A stretch of 64,000 bases of DNA from JARRQJ01 sp963761035 (GTDB lineage Bacteria > Pseudomonadota > Gammaproteobacteria > DRLM01): assembly GCA_963761035.1 (NCBI GenBank), contig CAVXFH010000002.1, forward strand, positions 1,922,001 to 1,986,000, given 5' to 3'. The position numbers and the translations under genes were made by a program. Position 1 is the stretch's first letter; each line of letters starts with the position of its first letter. The notes beneath the pieces are model-generated. The model made no database searches. It was not told the DNA's origin and saw nothing but the letters and a program-made list of their open reading frames with translations. This document shows, one piece after another, positions 52,673-61,544 of this stretch.

Positions 52673-52697
52673 TCGGATTGTCTAGATGGAGCGGCTA

Positions 52698-54044
52698 ATG
52701 ACCACGGTTCAACAGGCGGTAAAGCAAAGCCAAGGCGATTTGCAGGACATCGTCGCCGCCATCCTCGCCGAGGCAAAACGTCAGGGGGCGAGCGCGGCGG
52801 AGGCGGGGGTAAATGCCGAGAGCGGCTTGTCGGTGACGGTGCGCCTCGGCGAGGTGGAGACCGTGGAGCACAATCGTGATAAGGGTTTGGGCGTCACGGT
52901 GTATTTTGGGCAGCGCAAGGCCTCGGCCAGCACCTCGGATTTTTCCCGGGAGGCGATCCGCGAGACGGTGGCCGCCGCCTGCGCCATCGCCAAATACACC
53001 GCCGAGGACCCCTGCGCGGGTTTGGCGGATGCGGCGTTGATGGCCAGGGACATTCCCGATCTCGATCTACATTATCCCTGGGACGTCAGCGCCGAGCGCG
53101 CCATCGCCTTGGCGGAAGAGTGCGAAACGGCGGCGCGGGCGGTGGATAAGCGCATTACCAATTCGGAAGGGGCGACGGTGTCCAGCCATGCCGGTTATCG
53201 GGTGTACGGCAACAGCCACGGCTTCCTGGGGGCCTATCCCAGTTCGCGTCACAGCGTAAGCTGTGCGGTGATCGCCGATGACGGTCACGGCATGCAGCGC
53301 GATTATTGGTACACGGCGGCGCGCGACAGCGATGATCTGGAAAATGTGCGCAGCGTCGGACAGCGCGCCGGCGCGCGTGCCCTGAAGCGCTTGGGCGGCC
53401 GGCGCCTGTCCACCCGCCAGGCGCCGGTGCTGCTGGTGGCGGAGGTGGCCGGCGGTCTGTTCGGCAATTTTATCCGCGCCATCCGCGGCGAGAGCCTGTA
53501 CCGCAAGTCGTCGTTCCTGCTGGATAAGCTCGGGGAGGCGGTATTCCCCGCGTTCATGCATATTCATGAACAGCCGCATCTTAAAAAGGCCTTGGGCAGT
53601 TCGCCCTTCGACGGCGAGGGAGTGGCCACCCGCGCGCGGGATCTAATCAGCGGCGGCGTATTGAAATCCTACGTGTTGGACAGCTATGCGGCGCGCAAGC
53701 TCGATATGCAGACCACCGGCAACGCCGGCGGCGTGCACAATCTCACCATCGATCCCGGCCCCCTGGACTACGCCGGTCTGTTAAAGGAGATGGGCACGGG
53801 TTTAGTGGTTACCGAGATGATGGGCATGGGGGTGAACATCGTTACCGGCGATTATTCGCGGGGCGCCGCCGGCTTCTGGGTGGAAAACGGCGCAATCCAG
53901 TATCCGGTGGAAGAGATTACCATCGCCGGCAATATGCGCGAGATGTTCAAGGGTATCGCGGCGGTGGGCAGCGACGTGGACATCCGCGGCAATACCCGCA
54001 CCGGTTCGGTGTTGATCGAACGCATGACCATCGCCGGGACCTGA
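52698..54044 (+). CDS. pmbA: TldE/PmbA metalloprotease subunit
   Basis: Partner of TldD in a zinc protease; this subunit lacks the zinc HExxxH motif, as usual. The 448-residue protein shows the VRLGEVETVEHNRDKGLGVTVYFG opening, ISGGVLKSYVLDSYAARKL, and GAAGFWVENGAIQYPVEEITIAGN. I chose ATG 52698 because GGAG (52688-52691) lies six bases ahead; an ATG at 52686 is also in frame. Confidence 0.95.
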   Translation: MTTVQQAVKQSQGDLQDIVAAILAEAKRQGASAAEAGVNAESGLSVTVRLGEVETVEHNRDKGLGVTVYFGQRKASASTSDFSREAIRETVAAACAIAKYTAEDPCAGLADAALMARDIPDLDLHYPWDVSAERAIALAEECETAARAVDKRITNSEGATVSSHAGYRVYGNSHGFLGAYPSSRHSVSCAVIADDGHGMQRDYWYTAARDSDDLENVRSVGQRAGARALKRLGGRRLSTRQAPVLLVAEVAGGLFGNFIRAIRGESLYRKSSFLLDKLGEAVFPAFMHIHEQPHLKKALGSSPFDGEGVATRARDLISGGVLKSYVLDSYAARKLDMQTTGNAGGVHNLTIDPGPLDYAGLLKEMGTGLVVTEMMGMGVNIVTGDYSRGAAGFWVENGAIQYPVEEITIAGNMREMFKGIAAVGSDVDIRGNTRTGSVLIERMTIAGT

Positions 54045-54080
54045 TGCCGTTTCGGACCGCCAAACTTTTTGGGTAATGCC

Positions 54081-54287
54081 ATGAACAAGGGCAAGCTGAC
54101 GTTGATTCTGGTGTTGGTGGGGCTGGTGGCGCTGTTCACCCTGCAGAATACCCAGGTGGTGGAGGTGCGGTTGTTATTTTGGACGCTCTCCATGTCGCGG
54201 GTGTTGCTGATTTTCCTGTTGCTGATCATCGGCGCCTTGTTCGGGTGGCTGGGGTGCGGCGCGTCACGGCGCCGCAGCCGGCATTAA
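54081..54287 (+). CDS. LapA-domain (DUF1049) small membrane protein
   Basis: A 68-residue protein with two membrane helices (LTLILVLVGLVALFTLQN and MSRVLLIFLLLIIGALFGWL) and the family VVEVRLLFWTLSMSRV between them, followed by a basic tail. This is the LapA/DUF1049 layout; LapA with LapB controls LPS synthesis in E. coli, but here no lapB neighbour is seen. It follows pmbA by about 35 bases and overlaps the end of corA by four bases. Confidence 0.8.
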   Translation: MNKGKLTLILVLVGLVALFTLQNTQVVEVRLLFWTLSMSRVLLIFLLLIIGALFGWLGCGASRRRSRH

Positions 54288-55339
54288 AACCATTTTTTGC
54301 GCCTGAAGTACAGCAGCATCCCGCCGATCATGACGATGATCATCAACCACACCAGGAGATAACCGTAGCGCCAGCGCAATTCAGGCATGTCGGTGAAGTT
54401 CATGCCGTACACGCCCACCAGAAACGTGGGAGGGATGAAGAGGGTGGCGATAACGGTGAGTACCCGCATCACTTCATTGAGGCGGTTACTGATGCTGGAT
54501 AGATACACGTCCATCATGCCGGCGGTCATGTCACGATAGGATTCGAACAGGTCCATGATCTGGACCATGTGATCGTAGCAATCGCGCAGGTAGGGCCGGG
54601 TAGTTTCCTGAATCAGGGATTGGTCTTCGCGCAGCAGTTGATTGATCACTTCCCGCTGCGGCCACAACATGCGGCGCAACAGCAGCAGGGCGCGCTTCAA
54701 TTCGTGGATCTGCGCCAGTATCTCTCGGGACGGTTTACCAAGCAGTTCGTCTTCCAGGTCCTCGATCCATTCGCCCAGGTTTTCAAGGATGGGAAAACCT
54801 TGATCGATGATGATGTCGAGTAATGCATATAACAGGTAATCGGCCCCGCGGCCGCGCATACGCGCGCCGCTGGTGCGCAGGCGTTTGCGCACCGGCTCGA
54901 AGGGGTCGTGATCGCCTTTATAAAAACTGATAACGTAGTTCTTGCCGAAGAACAGGCTGACTTGTTCGGTCGTCAATTCCTCGTTGCGCCATAGCGGCAT
55001 GCTCATGATCACGAACAGTTGACGGTCATAGTTCTCCAGCTTGGGGCGCTGGCCGGTGTTGAGCACGTCCTCCAGCGCCAGGGGATGCAGGCCGAAGGTA
55101 TCCCCTAATTCTTTGAGCAAATCCGGAGAGGCGTAGCCATGGGCGTGTATCCAGGTGATGCCCGCCTTTGCCAGCGAGGCCTTACATTCGACAGCAGAGA
55201 TGTCATCCGATTCGCTCAAGGTAGTGGCGTCGTATTCCATCAACAGAAGTTTGAGGGGTTGCGCGGACACGCTCTCATCGACGGTCAAGGTGCCGGGGGC
55301 GGTGCCGGGCGGATGATAACGTTTGGTGAAATAAGCCAA
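54284..55339 (-). CDS. corA: Magnesium/cobalt transporter CorA
   Basis: Pentameric magnesium channel. The long helical cytosolic part is followed by two C-terminal membrane helices; the selectivity motif appears as YGMNF, followed by an acidic loop (TDMPEL) and a basic tail. The frame is open far upstream, but family similarity starts at about AYFTKRYHP. I choose TTG at 55339, four bases after a strong AGGAGAGG. This gives 351 residues. Divergent from the mla operon. Confidence 0.9.
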   Translation of the reverse strand: MAYFTKRYHPPGTAPGTLTVDESVSAQPLKLLLMEYDATTLSESDDISAVECKASLAKAGITWIHAHGYASPDLLKELGDTFGLHPLALEDVLNTGQRPKLENYDRQLFVIMSMPLWRNEELTTEQVSLFFGKNYVISFYKGDHDPFEPVRKRLRTSGARMRGRGADYLLYALLDIIIDQGFPILENLGEWIEDLEDELLGKPSREILAQIHELKRALLLLRRMLWPQREVINQLLREDQSLIQETTRPYLRDCYDHMVQIMDLFESYRDMTAGMMDVYLSSISNRLNEVMRVLTVIATLFIPPTFLVGVYGMNFTDMPELRWRYGYLLVWLMIIVMIGGMLLYFRRKKWF

Positions 55340-55459
55340 GTTGCCTCTCCTGTAAGATGAGCATGATAGCCAGTTGCGGCTCTTCCGGGTATCCTTATCG
55401 CCTGCGCTGCCGGTCGTCCGGGGACGGGTAGTGCGGAACCAAGGAGATCGACAAAAATA

Positions 55460-56278
55460 ATGAAGGCGCAAGGTGGCGAAACCCTGTTGGTGGAGATACG
55501 CGGCCTGAAGTTCGCGCGCGGTGCGCGCGTGGTATTCGACGGCGTGGATATCGACATCCCGCGCGGTAAGGTGACGGCTATCATGGGCCCCAGCGGCACC
55601 GGCAAGACCACCTTGCTCAAACTCATCGGCGGTCAGTTGCGGCCCCAGGCCGGTTTCATCAAGATGGACGGACAGGATGTCCACATGCTGCGCCATCGCG
55701 ATCTTTACGAATTGCGCAAACGCATGGGTATGCTGTTCCAGAGCGGCGCACTGCTCACCGATTTGAATGTATTCGATAACGTGGCCTTTCCGCTGCGCGA
55801 GCATACCCGGTTGCCGGAGGTTATGATCCGCGACCTGGTGCTGATGAAACTTCACGCGGTGGGTCTGCGCGGCGCCCGCGATCTGTTGATCAGCGAATTG
55901 TCGGGGGGTATGGCGCGGCGGGTGGCCTTGGCGCGGGCCATTGCCCTGGACCCCATGATGATCATGTACGACGAGCCCTTCACCGGCCTGGATCCCATTT
56001 CCAAGGGGGCCATCGTCCAGTTGATTCACCAATTGAACGACGCGCTGGGCCTGACCAGCATCATCGTATCCCACGATGTGCGGGAAACGGCGGAGATCTC
56101 CGACTATATATATGTGTTGTCAGGGGGCAAGGTGGTGGGACAGGGTGAGCCGGCGTCCTTGCAGGACACCGATTCCCAGTGGGTCCGGCAATTTATGCAT
56201 GGCTTGCCGGATGGACCCGTGCCGTTCCACTATCCCGCGGAGGATTACGCGACGGACCTCCTGGCGGGTAACGGCTGA
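55460..56278 (+). CDS. mlaF: Phospholipid ABC transporter ATP-binding protein MlaF
   Basis: ATPase of the Mla system, which keeps lipid asymmetry of the outer membrane. Walker A GPSGTGKT is at 43-50, the signature is LSGGMARR, Walker B is MIMYDEPF, and the H-loop is SHD. Length 272 is usual. An AAGGAG lies somewhat far (13 bases) from the ATG. First gene of mlaFED-tolC-like-mlaC-mlaB. Confidence 0.95.
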   Translation: MKAQGGETLLVEIRGLKFARGARVVFDGVDIDIPRGKVTAIMGPSGTGKTTLLKLIGGQLRPQAGFIKMDGQDVHMLRHRDLYELRKRMGMLFQSGALLTDLNVFDNVAFPLREHTRLPEVMIRDLVLMKLHAVGLRGARDLLISELSGGMARRVALARAIALDPMMIMYDEPFTGLDPISKGAIVQLIHQLNDALGLTSIIVSHDVRETAEISDYIYVLSGGKVVGQGEPASLQDTDSQWVRQFMHGLPDGPVPFHYPAEDYATDLLAGNG

Positions 56279-57060
56279 TGGTGAAGTGGCTGGCGCGACT
56301 GGGCCGCTCGGGACTCGCATTTTTCGAACGCTTAGGCAGGGGACATCTGTTTCTGTTGCAGATACTGGCCGGTGTTCCAAGCCTGTTGCTGCGCCCGCGG
56401 CTGGTGATACAACAGGTCTATTCCATCGGGGTGTTGTCCCTGATCATTATTGTGGTTTCCGGTTTGTTCGTGGGTATGGTGCTGGGGTTGCAGGGGTACA
56501 ATACTCTGGTGGATTTCGGGGCCGCGCAATCGCTGGGGGTGGTGGTGGCCTTGTCCCTGGTGCGCGAGTTGGGACCGGTAGTGGCGGCGCTGTTGTACGG
56601 CGGTCGCGCCGGCTCGGCCTTGGCTGCCGAGATCGGATTGATGAAGGCCACCGAACAACTGTCGGGGATGGAAATGATGGCGGTGGACCCGATAAACCGG
56701 GTTATCGCGCCGCGTTTTCTGGCCGGGGCCATCTCCATGCCGTTGCTGGCGGCTATCTTCAGCGCGGTGGGGGTATGGGGTGGTTATTTCGTGGGGGTGG
56801 GACTGCTGGGAGTGGACGAAGGCGCTTTCTGGTCCCAGATGCAGGCTCATGTGGATTGGCACGACGATGTGTTGAACGGTGTGATCAAGAGCATGGTGTT
56901 CGGGGTGGTGGCTACCTGGATCGCGGTATTCGAGGGGTATGATGCCGTGCCGACTTCGGAGGGAGTGAGCCGCGCCACCACCCGTACCGTGGTGCATACC
57001 GCCCTGGCGGTTTTGGGATTGGATTTCGTGTTGACGGCCTTAATGTTCGGTAACGATTGA
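56278..57060 (+). CDS. mlaE: Phospholipid ABC transporter permease MlaE
   Basis: Inner-membrane permease, 260 residues, with five to six helices and the family signatures LVRELGPVVAALLYGGRAGSA and MEMMAVDPINRVIAPRFLAG. The ATG overlaps the last base of the mlaF stop. Works with MlaF, MlaB and the MlaD hexamer. Confidence 0.95.
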   Translation: MVKWLARLGRSGLAFFERLGRGHLFLLQILAGVPSLLLRPRLVIQQVYSIGVLSLIIIVVSGLFVGMVLGLQGYNTLVDFGAAQSLGVVVALSLVRELGPVVAALLYGGRAGSALAAEIGLMKATEQLSGMEMMAVDPINRVIAPRFLAGAISMPLLAAIFSAVGVWGGYFVGVGLLGVDEGAFWSQMQAHVDWHDDVLNGVIKSMVFGVVATWIAVFEGYDAVPTSEGVSRATTRTVVHTALAVLGLDFVLTALMFGND

Positions 57061-57061
57061 T

Positions 57062-57532
57062 ATGAGACAGACGACGACGGTGGAGATCTTGGTGGGAGCA
57101 TTCGTGGCGGCCGGCTTGGCGGCCTTATTCGTGCTCGCCATGAAGGTGAGCAATATCAGCACCCTCAATAACCAGCAGGGATACGAAGTTACGGCCTATT
57201 TTGAAAACGTCGGCGGTTTGAAAGTGCGCTCACCCGTGACGGCATCGGGGGTGAACGTGGGCCGGGTGGCCGATATCCGTTATGACGACAAGTTGTTCGA
57301 GGCATTGGTAACGCTCAAGCTTAGCCCCGATTACCATTTCCCGGTGGACAGCAGCGCCAGTATTTTCACTTCCGGACTATTGGGCGAGCAATATGTGGGC
57401 TTGGAGCCCGGCGGCGCGGAGGTAAATCTCAAGGAAGGTGACCGTATCCAGCACACCCAGAAGGCGCTGATACTTGAACAGATCATCAGCCAGGTGTTGT
57501 TCAGCAAGGCGACGGAAGGGAACACCAAGTGA
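57062..57532 (+). CDS. mlaD: MCE-domain substrate-binding protein MlaD
   Basis: A 156-residue inner-membrane-anchored MCE protein that forms a hexameric lipid channel. One N-terminal helix is followed by the MCE domain: VTAYFENVGGLKVRSPVTASGVNVGRV and the GLLGEQYVGLEPG stretch. The stop overlaps the start of the TolC-like gene (GTGA). Confidence 0.95.
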   Translation: MRQTTTVEILVGAFVAAGLAALFVLAMKVSNISTLNNQQGYEVTAYFENVGGLKVRSPVTASGVNVGRVADIRYDDKLFEALVTLKLSPDYHFPVDSSASIFTSGLLGEQYVGLEPGGAEVNLKEGDRIQHTQKALILEQIISQVLFSKATEGNTK

Positions 57533-58884
57533 GACGAGCGATCGTTGCGCTTTGTTTTATGGCGGTGTGCTGCAGCGTGTCCCGCGCCGAGAGCGTGGAC
57601 CTGGACCAGGCCGTGGCGCGCGCCCTCAATCACGATCCGCGCATTGAAGAAGTAGACCATTTGGTGGATGCGGCCCGCGCCTTGGTGGATGAGGCGAAGG
57701 GCCATAATGATTGGTCCGTGGACATGAATGCCTTTTTGGGCTTGGCCCCCTCGGTGAACGGCGGCCTGTTTGAAAACGGCACTTGCACCTCCGACAATTG
57801 TAACCTTCGGTCGGACGAATTCGACATCAACGGGCTCTCCCCGTGGGTCAATATCACCTTATCGGTCATTAAGCCGCTGTACACCTTCGGCAAGATTGAA
57901 GACTATACCGAAGCGGCGCGTGCCAACGTCATCGTCAAACAAGGTGACGTGCGTTTGCGCCGCGGCGAAACCATTTTGGAGGTGAAGCGCGCCTATTACG
58001 GGTTTCTCGCCGCGCGCGACAGCCGCTTGCTATTGGAGGACGTAAAGCGCCGCGTCGACGGTTCCGTCGAGATGGTGCAACGCTGGTTGGACGAAGGAAA
58101 CGGCAATGTGCGGCAATCGGATCTATTCGCCCTGCAAACGGGCTCGGCATTGATAGGTCGCTACCTGGCGGAGGCGATAACCACGGAACAAGTGGCGCTG
58201 GACGGTCTCAAAGTATTGACGGGTGCGGGCTTGAGTAGCGATCTGATGGTGGCGGATAAGGCCATCGTTCCGGTGCCCCTGCCGCAAATGGATCTTGCGG
58301 CGCTGCAACAGCAAGCCATGGAGCACCGTCCCGAGATGGCGCAGGTGGAGGCGGGATTGCGGGCGCGGCGATCATTAGTCGAGGCAAATAAGGCCGGTGG
58401 ACGGCCCAATCTCTATGCGGGCGTGGCATCGATTTTGTCATATGCGTCCAATCGTACCAAGCTCGATAATCCCTTGATCTACGATCCGTTCAATACCTTT
58501 GGCCTAACCCCCCTGGTGGGCATCAAGTGGGACTGGACGGGCGATGTCCAGTCGGCGCAGATCGAGAAAGCGGAGGCGGAGCTGAATGCATTGATCTCGA
58601 AATCCGCGGTGGCGCGGGAAGGTATTCCCTTCCAGGTGGCGGAGCAATATCACCAGGTATTGGGTAACCATGATGCCGTTACACAGCTGGCGGACGCCAG
58701 CCGTGCGGCGCGGCGTTGGATGATCGCGAATTTCGCCGATTTCGAGGCCGGCATGCAGAGCGGCGATAAGGTGGTGACGGCCTTTCAGGGATATGTCTTG
58801 GCGTACAGCGATTATTTGAAGACCGTGTTCGATTACAATATGCATGTGGCGCAATTGTTGAATGTCACGGGAGTCGATCAATGA
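57529..58884 (+). CDS. TolC-family outer-membrane protein within the mla operon
   Basis: A 451-residue protein of the outer-membrane efflux family. A signal peptide (ending SRA) is followed by two TolC-type repeats: LDQAVARALNHDPRIEEV near the start, long helical segments (EVKRAYYGFLAARDSRLLLEDVKRRV; LYAGVASILSYASNR and SAQIEKAEAELNALISKS in the second half), and short strand-like stretches between. TolC proteins form trimeric outer-membrane tunnels. The start is GTG overlapping the mlaD stop, and its own stop overlaps the mlaC start, so it is firmly built into the operon. E. coli mlaFEDCB has no such gene; a role in lipid transport across the periplasm is inference. Confidence 0.85.
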   Translation: MRRAIVALCFMAVCCSVSRAESVDLDQAVARALNHDPRIEEVDHLVDAARALVDEAKGHNDWSVDMNAFLGLAPSVNGGLFENGTCTSDNCNLRSDEFDINGLSPWVNITLSVIKPLYTFGKIEDYTEAARANVIVKQGDVRLRRGETILEVKRAYYGFLAARDSRLLLEDVKRRVDGSVEMVQRWLDEGNGNVRQSDLFALQTGSALIGRYLAEAITTEQVALDGLKVLTGAGLSSDLMVADKAIVPVPLPQMDLAALQQQAMEHRPEMAQVEAGLRARRSLVEANKAGGRPNLYAGVASILSYASNRTKLDNPLIYDPFNTFGLTPLVGIKWDWTGDVQSAQIEKAEAELNALISKSAVAREGIPFQVAEQYHQVLGNHDAVTQLADASRAARRWMIANFADFEAGMQSGDKVVTAFQGYVLAYSDYLKTVFDYNMHVAQLLNVTGVDQ

Positions 58885-59492
58885 AACGGTGGGTGAGCGG
58901 GTTGCTATGCGGCCTGTGGCTGGCGGGGAGCGGTGCGGCGTTGGCCATTCAGTCGCCGCAGGTTTTGGTGCAGCAGACCGCGGATCAGATGTTGGGCAAA
59001 TTGCGCGCCGAGCGCCAAGTCATCGATCAACATCCCGGCCGAATCTATGATTTGGTCGACGAGATCGTGTTGCCCCATTTCGATTTCGAACGGATGTCCC
59101 AATGGGTACTGGGCAAGTACTGGCGCAGCGCGACGCCGGATCAGCGCAAGCGCTTCGTTGATGAGTTCCGTAATCTGCTGGTCCGTACCTACGCCAAATC
59201 CCTGTCGTCATACCAAGATAACAAGATTACGTATCTGCCCCTGCGTTCGACCCCGCAGGATACCGACGTCAAGGTGCGTACCGAGGTGGATCAGCCGGGC
59301 GGTTTTCCCATCCCCATCGATTACAGCCTCTATCTAAAGGGCGACGAGTGGAAGGTGTATGACGTCACCATCGACGGCGTCAGTCTGGTGACCAATTACC
59401 GCACCACCTTCGCCAATCAGATTCGTCAGAATGGCTTGGATAAATTGATCGCCACCCTCGCGGATCGCAACAAACAGGACATCGCACAGTGA
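58881..59492 (+). CDS. mlaC: Periplasmic phospholipid-binding protein MlaC
   Basis: Shuttles phospholipids between the outer and inner membrane. A signal peptide (ending AALA) is followed by the family pattern VLPHFDFERMSQWVLGKYWR, FRNLLVRTYAKSL and WKVYDVTIDGVSLVTNYR. Length 203 is normal. Overlaps both neighbours by four bases. Confidence 0.95.
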   Translation: MKRWVSGLLCGLWLAGSGAALAIQSPQVLVQQTADQMLGKLRAERQVIDQHPGRIYDLVDEIVLPHFDFERMSQWVLGKYWRSATPDQRKRFVDEFRNLLVRTYAKSLSSYQDNKITYLPLRSTPQDTDVKVRTEVDQPGGFPIPIDYSLYLKGDEWKVYDVTIDGVSLVTNYRTTFANQIRQNGLDKLIATLADRNKQDIAQ

Positions 59493-59803
59493 GCGACGCC
59501 GCCATTGCGTCGCGCGGCGCCGGTCGTTATGCGCTTACCGGTGATTTGACCTTTGCCACGGTTCCCGATCTCTGGCGTAACCGTAGTAGCGGCGTCTTCG
59601 GCAAGGATGCGGCGGTGCGCTTGGATTTGTCGGGCATCTTTCGCGTCGATAGCGCCGGGATTGCCCTGCTCATAGAATTTACCCGTACCGTCCGGAATTA
59701 CGGCGGCACCATCCTCTTGGAACAGGCTCCGCCGCAGCTCATGGCCATCGCGACCGTCAGCGGTTTGGACGAGGTATTGCCCTTTGCGCGTAACACCGGT
59801 TAG
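59489..59803 (+). CDS. mlaB: STAS-domain protein MlaB
   Basis: A 104-residue STAS-domain protein that binds MlaF and is needed for transporter assembly. LDLSGIFRVDSAGIALLIEFTR carries the conserved Asp-Ser of STAS domains. The start is GTG overlapping the mlaC stop. Last gene of the mla operon. Confidence 0.92.
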   Translation: MSDAAIASRGAGRYALTGDLTFATVPDLWRNRSSGVFGKDAAVRLDLSGIFRVDSAGIALLIEFTRTVRNYGGTILLEQAPPQLMAIATVSGLDEVLPFARNTG

Positions 59804-59839
59804 GTGAGGAATTTATCCTTACAAGGCTGACAATGACCC

Positions 59840-59864
59840 GGCTTAGCAGGTATGCTGTTAAGCC
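59840..59864 (+). promoter_or_regulatory. Hairpin just ahead of ibaG
   Basis: GGCTTAGCAG and CTGTTAAGCC form a 10-bp stem (one G-U pair) with a 5-base loop, ending at the base before ATG 59865. There is no T-run. In RNA it would hide a ribosome site for that ATG, which favours a later start or some translational control. Confidence 0.5.
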
Positions 59865-59894
59865 ATGCACACACCCGAGACGTTGATGATCTTT

Positions 59895-60137
59895 ATGCGG
59901 CCCGAAGAAATACAATCCATGATTGAACACGGCTTGCCCGGGGCCGAGGCGCAGGTTACGGGCGACGGACGTCATTTTGACGCGGTTGTGATCGCGGACG
60001 TATTTGCCGAGAAGAGCCTGTTGGAGCAGCATCGTCTGGTGTATGCCGCCTTGGGCGGGAAGATGGGAGGCGACATCCATGCCTTGACCATGCGCACCTA
60101 TACCCGGGCACAATGGGAACGGCAGGCAAATTCCTAA
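59895..60137 (+). CDS. ibaG: BolA-family protein IbaG
   Basis: A small BolA-like protein that pairs with monothiol glutaredoxins in iron-sulphur handling and acid response. The core GAEAQVTGDGRHFDAVVIAD and KSLLEQHRLVYAALGGKM with the conserved invariant His (DIHALTMRTYT) match IbaG/YrbA. Homologs begin shortly before EIQ, so I choose ATG 59895; in-frame ATGs also exist at 59865 and 59886. Sits between mlaB and murA, its usual place. Confidence 0.9.
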   Translation: MRPEEIQSMIEHGLPGAEAQVTGDGRHFDAVVIADVFAEKSLLEQHRLVYAALGGKMGGDIHALTMRTYTRAQWERQANS

Positions 60138-60224
60138 CCGAAGGATTTGCCCACGGCGTGGTTGCGCGACTATGGCGGAATGACAACGGCGGCCAGCCAT
60201 CTTCCTGAATATAATGAACGTTTA

Positions 60225-61484
60225 ATGGATAAATTGATTATCACCGGCGGGATTTCTCTCCAAGGAGAAATCCGTATTTCCGGCGCGAAGAACGCCGCCC
60301 TGCCTATCTTCGCGGCCACCTTATTGGCGGATGGGCCGGTCGTAGTGCGCAACATCCCCCATCTTCATGACATCACCACCACCATGGAGTTGTTGGGGCG
60401 TATGGGCGTGCGCCTGATGATGGATGAAAAGATGGGCATCGAGGCGGATGCCACCACCATCAAGGAATTCTACGCGCCGTATGAATTGGTGAAGACCATG
60501 CGCGCCTCCATTTTGGTCCTCGGTCCTTTGCTGGCTCGTTATGGCCAAGCGGTGGTATCTCTGCCCGGCGGCTGTGCCATCGGCTCCCGGCCGGTGAATT
60601 TACATATCGCGGGGTTGCAGGCCATGGGGGCGGACATCCGGGTGGAAGGCGGATATATCCACGCCAAGGCCAAGCGTCTCACGGGCGCGCGCATCTTTTT
60701 TGATATCGTCAGCGTTACCGGCACCGAGAACATCATGATGGCGGCGGCCCTCGCGGCGGGGACCACGGTCATCGAAAACGCGGCACGCGAACCCGAGGTG
60801 ACGGACCTAGCCAATTGTCTGATCAGTATGGGGGCGAAAATCGAAGGCGCCGGTTCCAATACCGTCGTGGTGGAAGGCGTGGACAGTTTGCATGGCACGA
60901 CCTACTGCATTTTGCCGGATCGGATCGAAACGGGCACGTATCTGGTGGGCGCCGCCATGACCGGCGGACGCGTCAAGCTGAAGGATGCCCGTCCCGACAC
61001 CCTGGAAGCGGTGCTGGCCAAATTGCGCGAGGCGGGCGCGACTATAGAAGTCGGAGACGATTGGATCTCGCTGGATATGGAAGGACGGCGTCCCTTGGCG
61101 GTGGATGTGCATACCTCCCCTTATCCCGCCTTCCCTACCGATATGCAGGCACAGTTCTGCGCCTTGAACAGCATCGCCGCGGGGACAGGGACCATTTCCG
61201 AATCGGTGTTCGAAAACCGTTTTATGCATATTCAGGAATTACAGCGCTTGGGCGCGGATATCCGCCTTGAGGGCAACGTCGCCATCGTTACCGGCGTGGA
61301 TCACCTGACCAGCGCCCCGGTGATGGCCACGGATTTGCGCGCTTCCGCCAGCTTGGTATTGGCGGGCTTGGTGGCCAAGGGCGACACCGTGGTCGATCGC
61401 ATTTATCATATCGATCGCGGTTACGAATGCATTGAAGAGAAGTTGTCGCAACTGGGCGCCCGTATCCGGCGCATACCGGCCTGA
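60225..61484 (+). CDS. murA: UDP-N-acetylglucosamine 1-carboxyvinyltransferase MurA
   Basis: First committed step of peptidoglycan synthesis, target of fosfomycin. The active-site Cys117 lies in SLPGGCAIGSRPVNLH. Length 419 and the opening MDKLIITGGISLQGEIRISGAK fix the start at 60225; the frame is open upstream to 60147 but without homology. The Cys is intact, so fosfomycin sensitivity at the target is expected. Confidence 0.97.
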   Translation: MDKLIITGGISLQGEIRISGAKNAALPIFAATLLADGPVVVRNIPHLHDITTTMELLGRMGVRLMMDEKMGIEADATTIKEFYAPYELVKTMRASILVLGPLLARYGQAVVSLPGGCAIGSRPVNLHIAGLQAMGADIRVEGGYIHAKAKRLTGARIFFDIVSVTGTENIMMAAALAAGTTVIENAAREPEVTDLANCLISMGAKIEGAGSNTVVVEGVDSLHGTTYCILPDRIETGTYLVGAAMTGGRVKLKDARPDTLEAVLAKLREAGATIEVGDDWISLDMEGRRPLAVDVHTSPYPAFPTDMQAQFCALNSIAAGTGTISESVFENRFMHIQELQRLGADIRLEGNVAIVTGVDHLTSAPVMATDLRASASLVLAGLVAKGDTVVDRIYHIDRGYECIEEKLSQLGARIRRIPA

Positions 61485-61544
61485 GACCGAGCGGCGCTGA
61501 CAGCGGCCAACTTGCATCGACTGTTCCTTTGCCGATAACGATTT

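Larger units (their letters stand above)
52220..52697. other. Divergent intergenic region between pgaA and pmbA
   Basis: About 480 bases with promoters for both directions, presumably. It holds two GC-rich hairpins sharing the core GGCGCC (listed separately) and an AT-rich run around 52560-52575. No gene seen. Confidence 0.5.
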
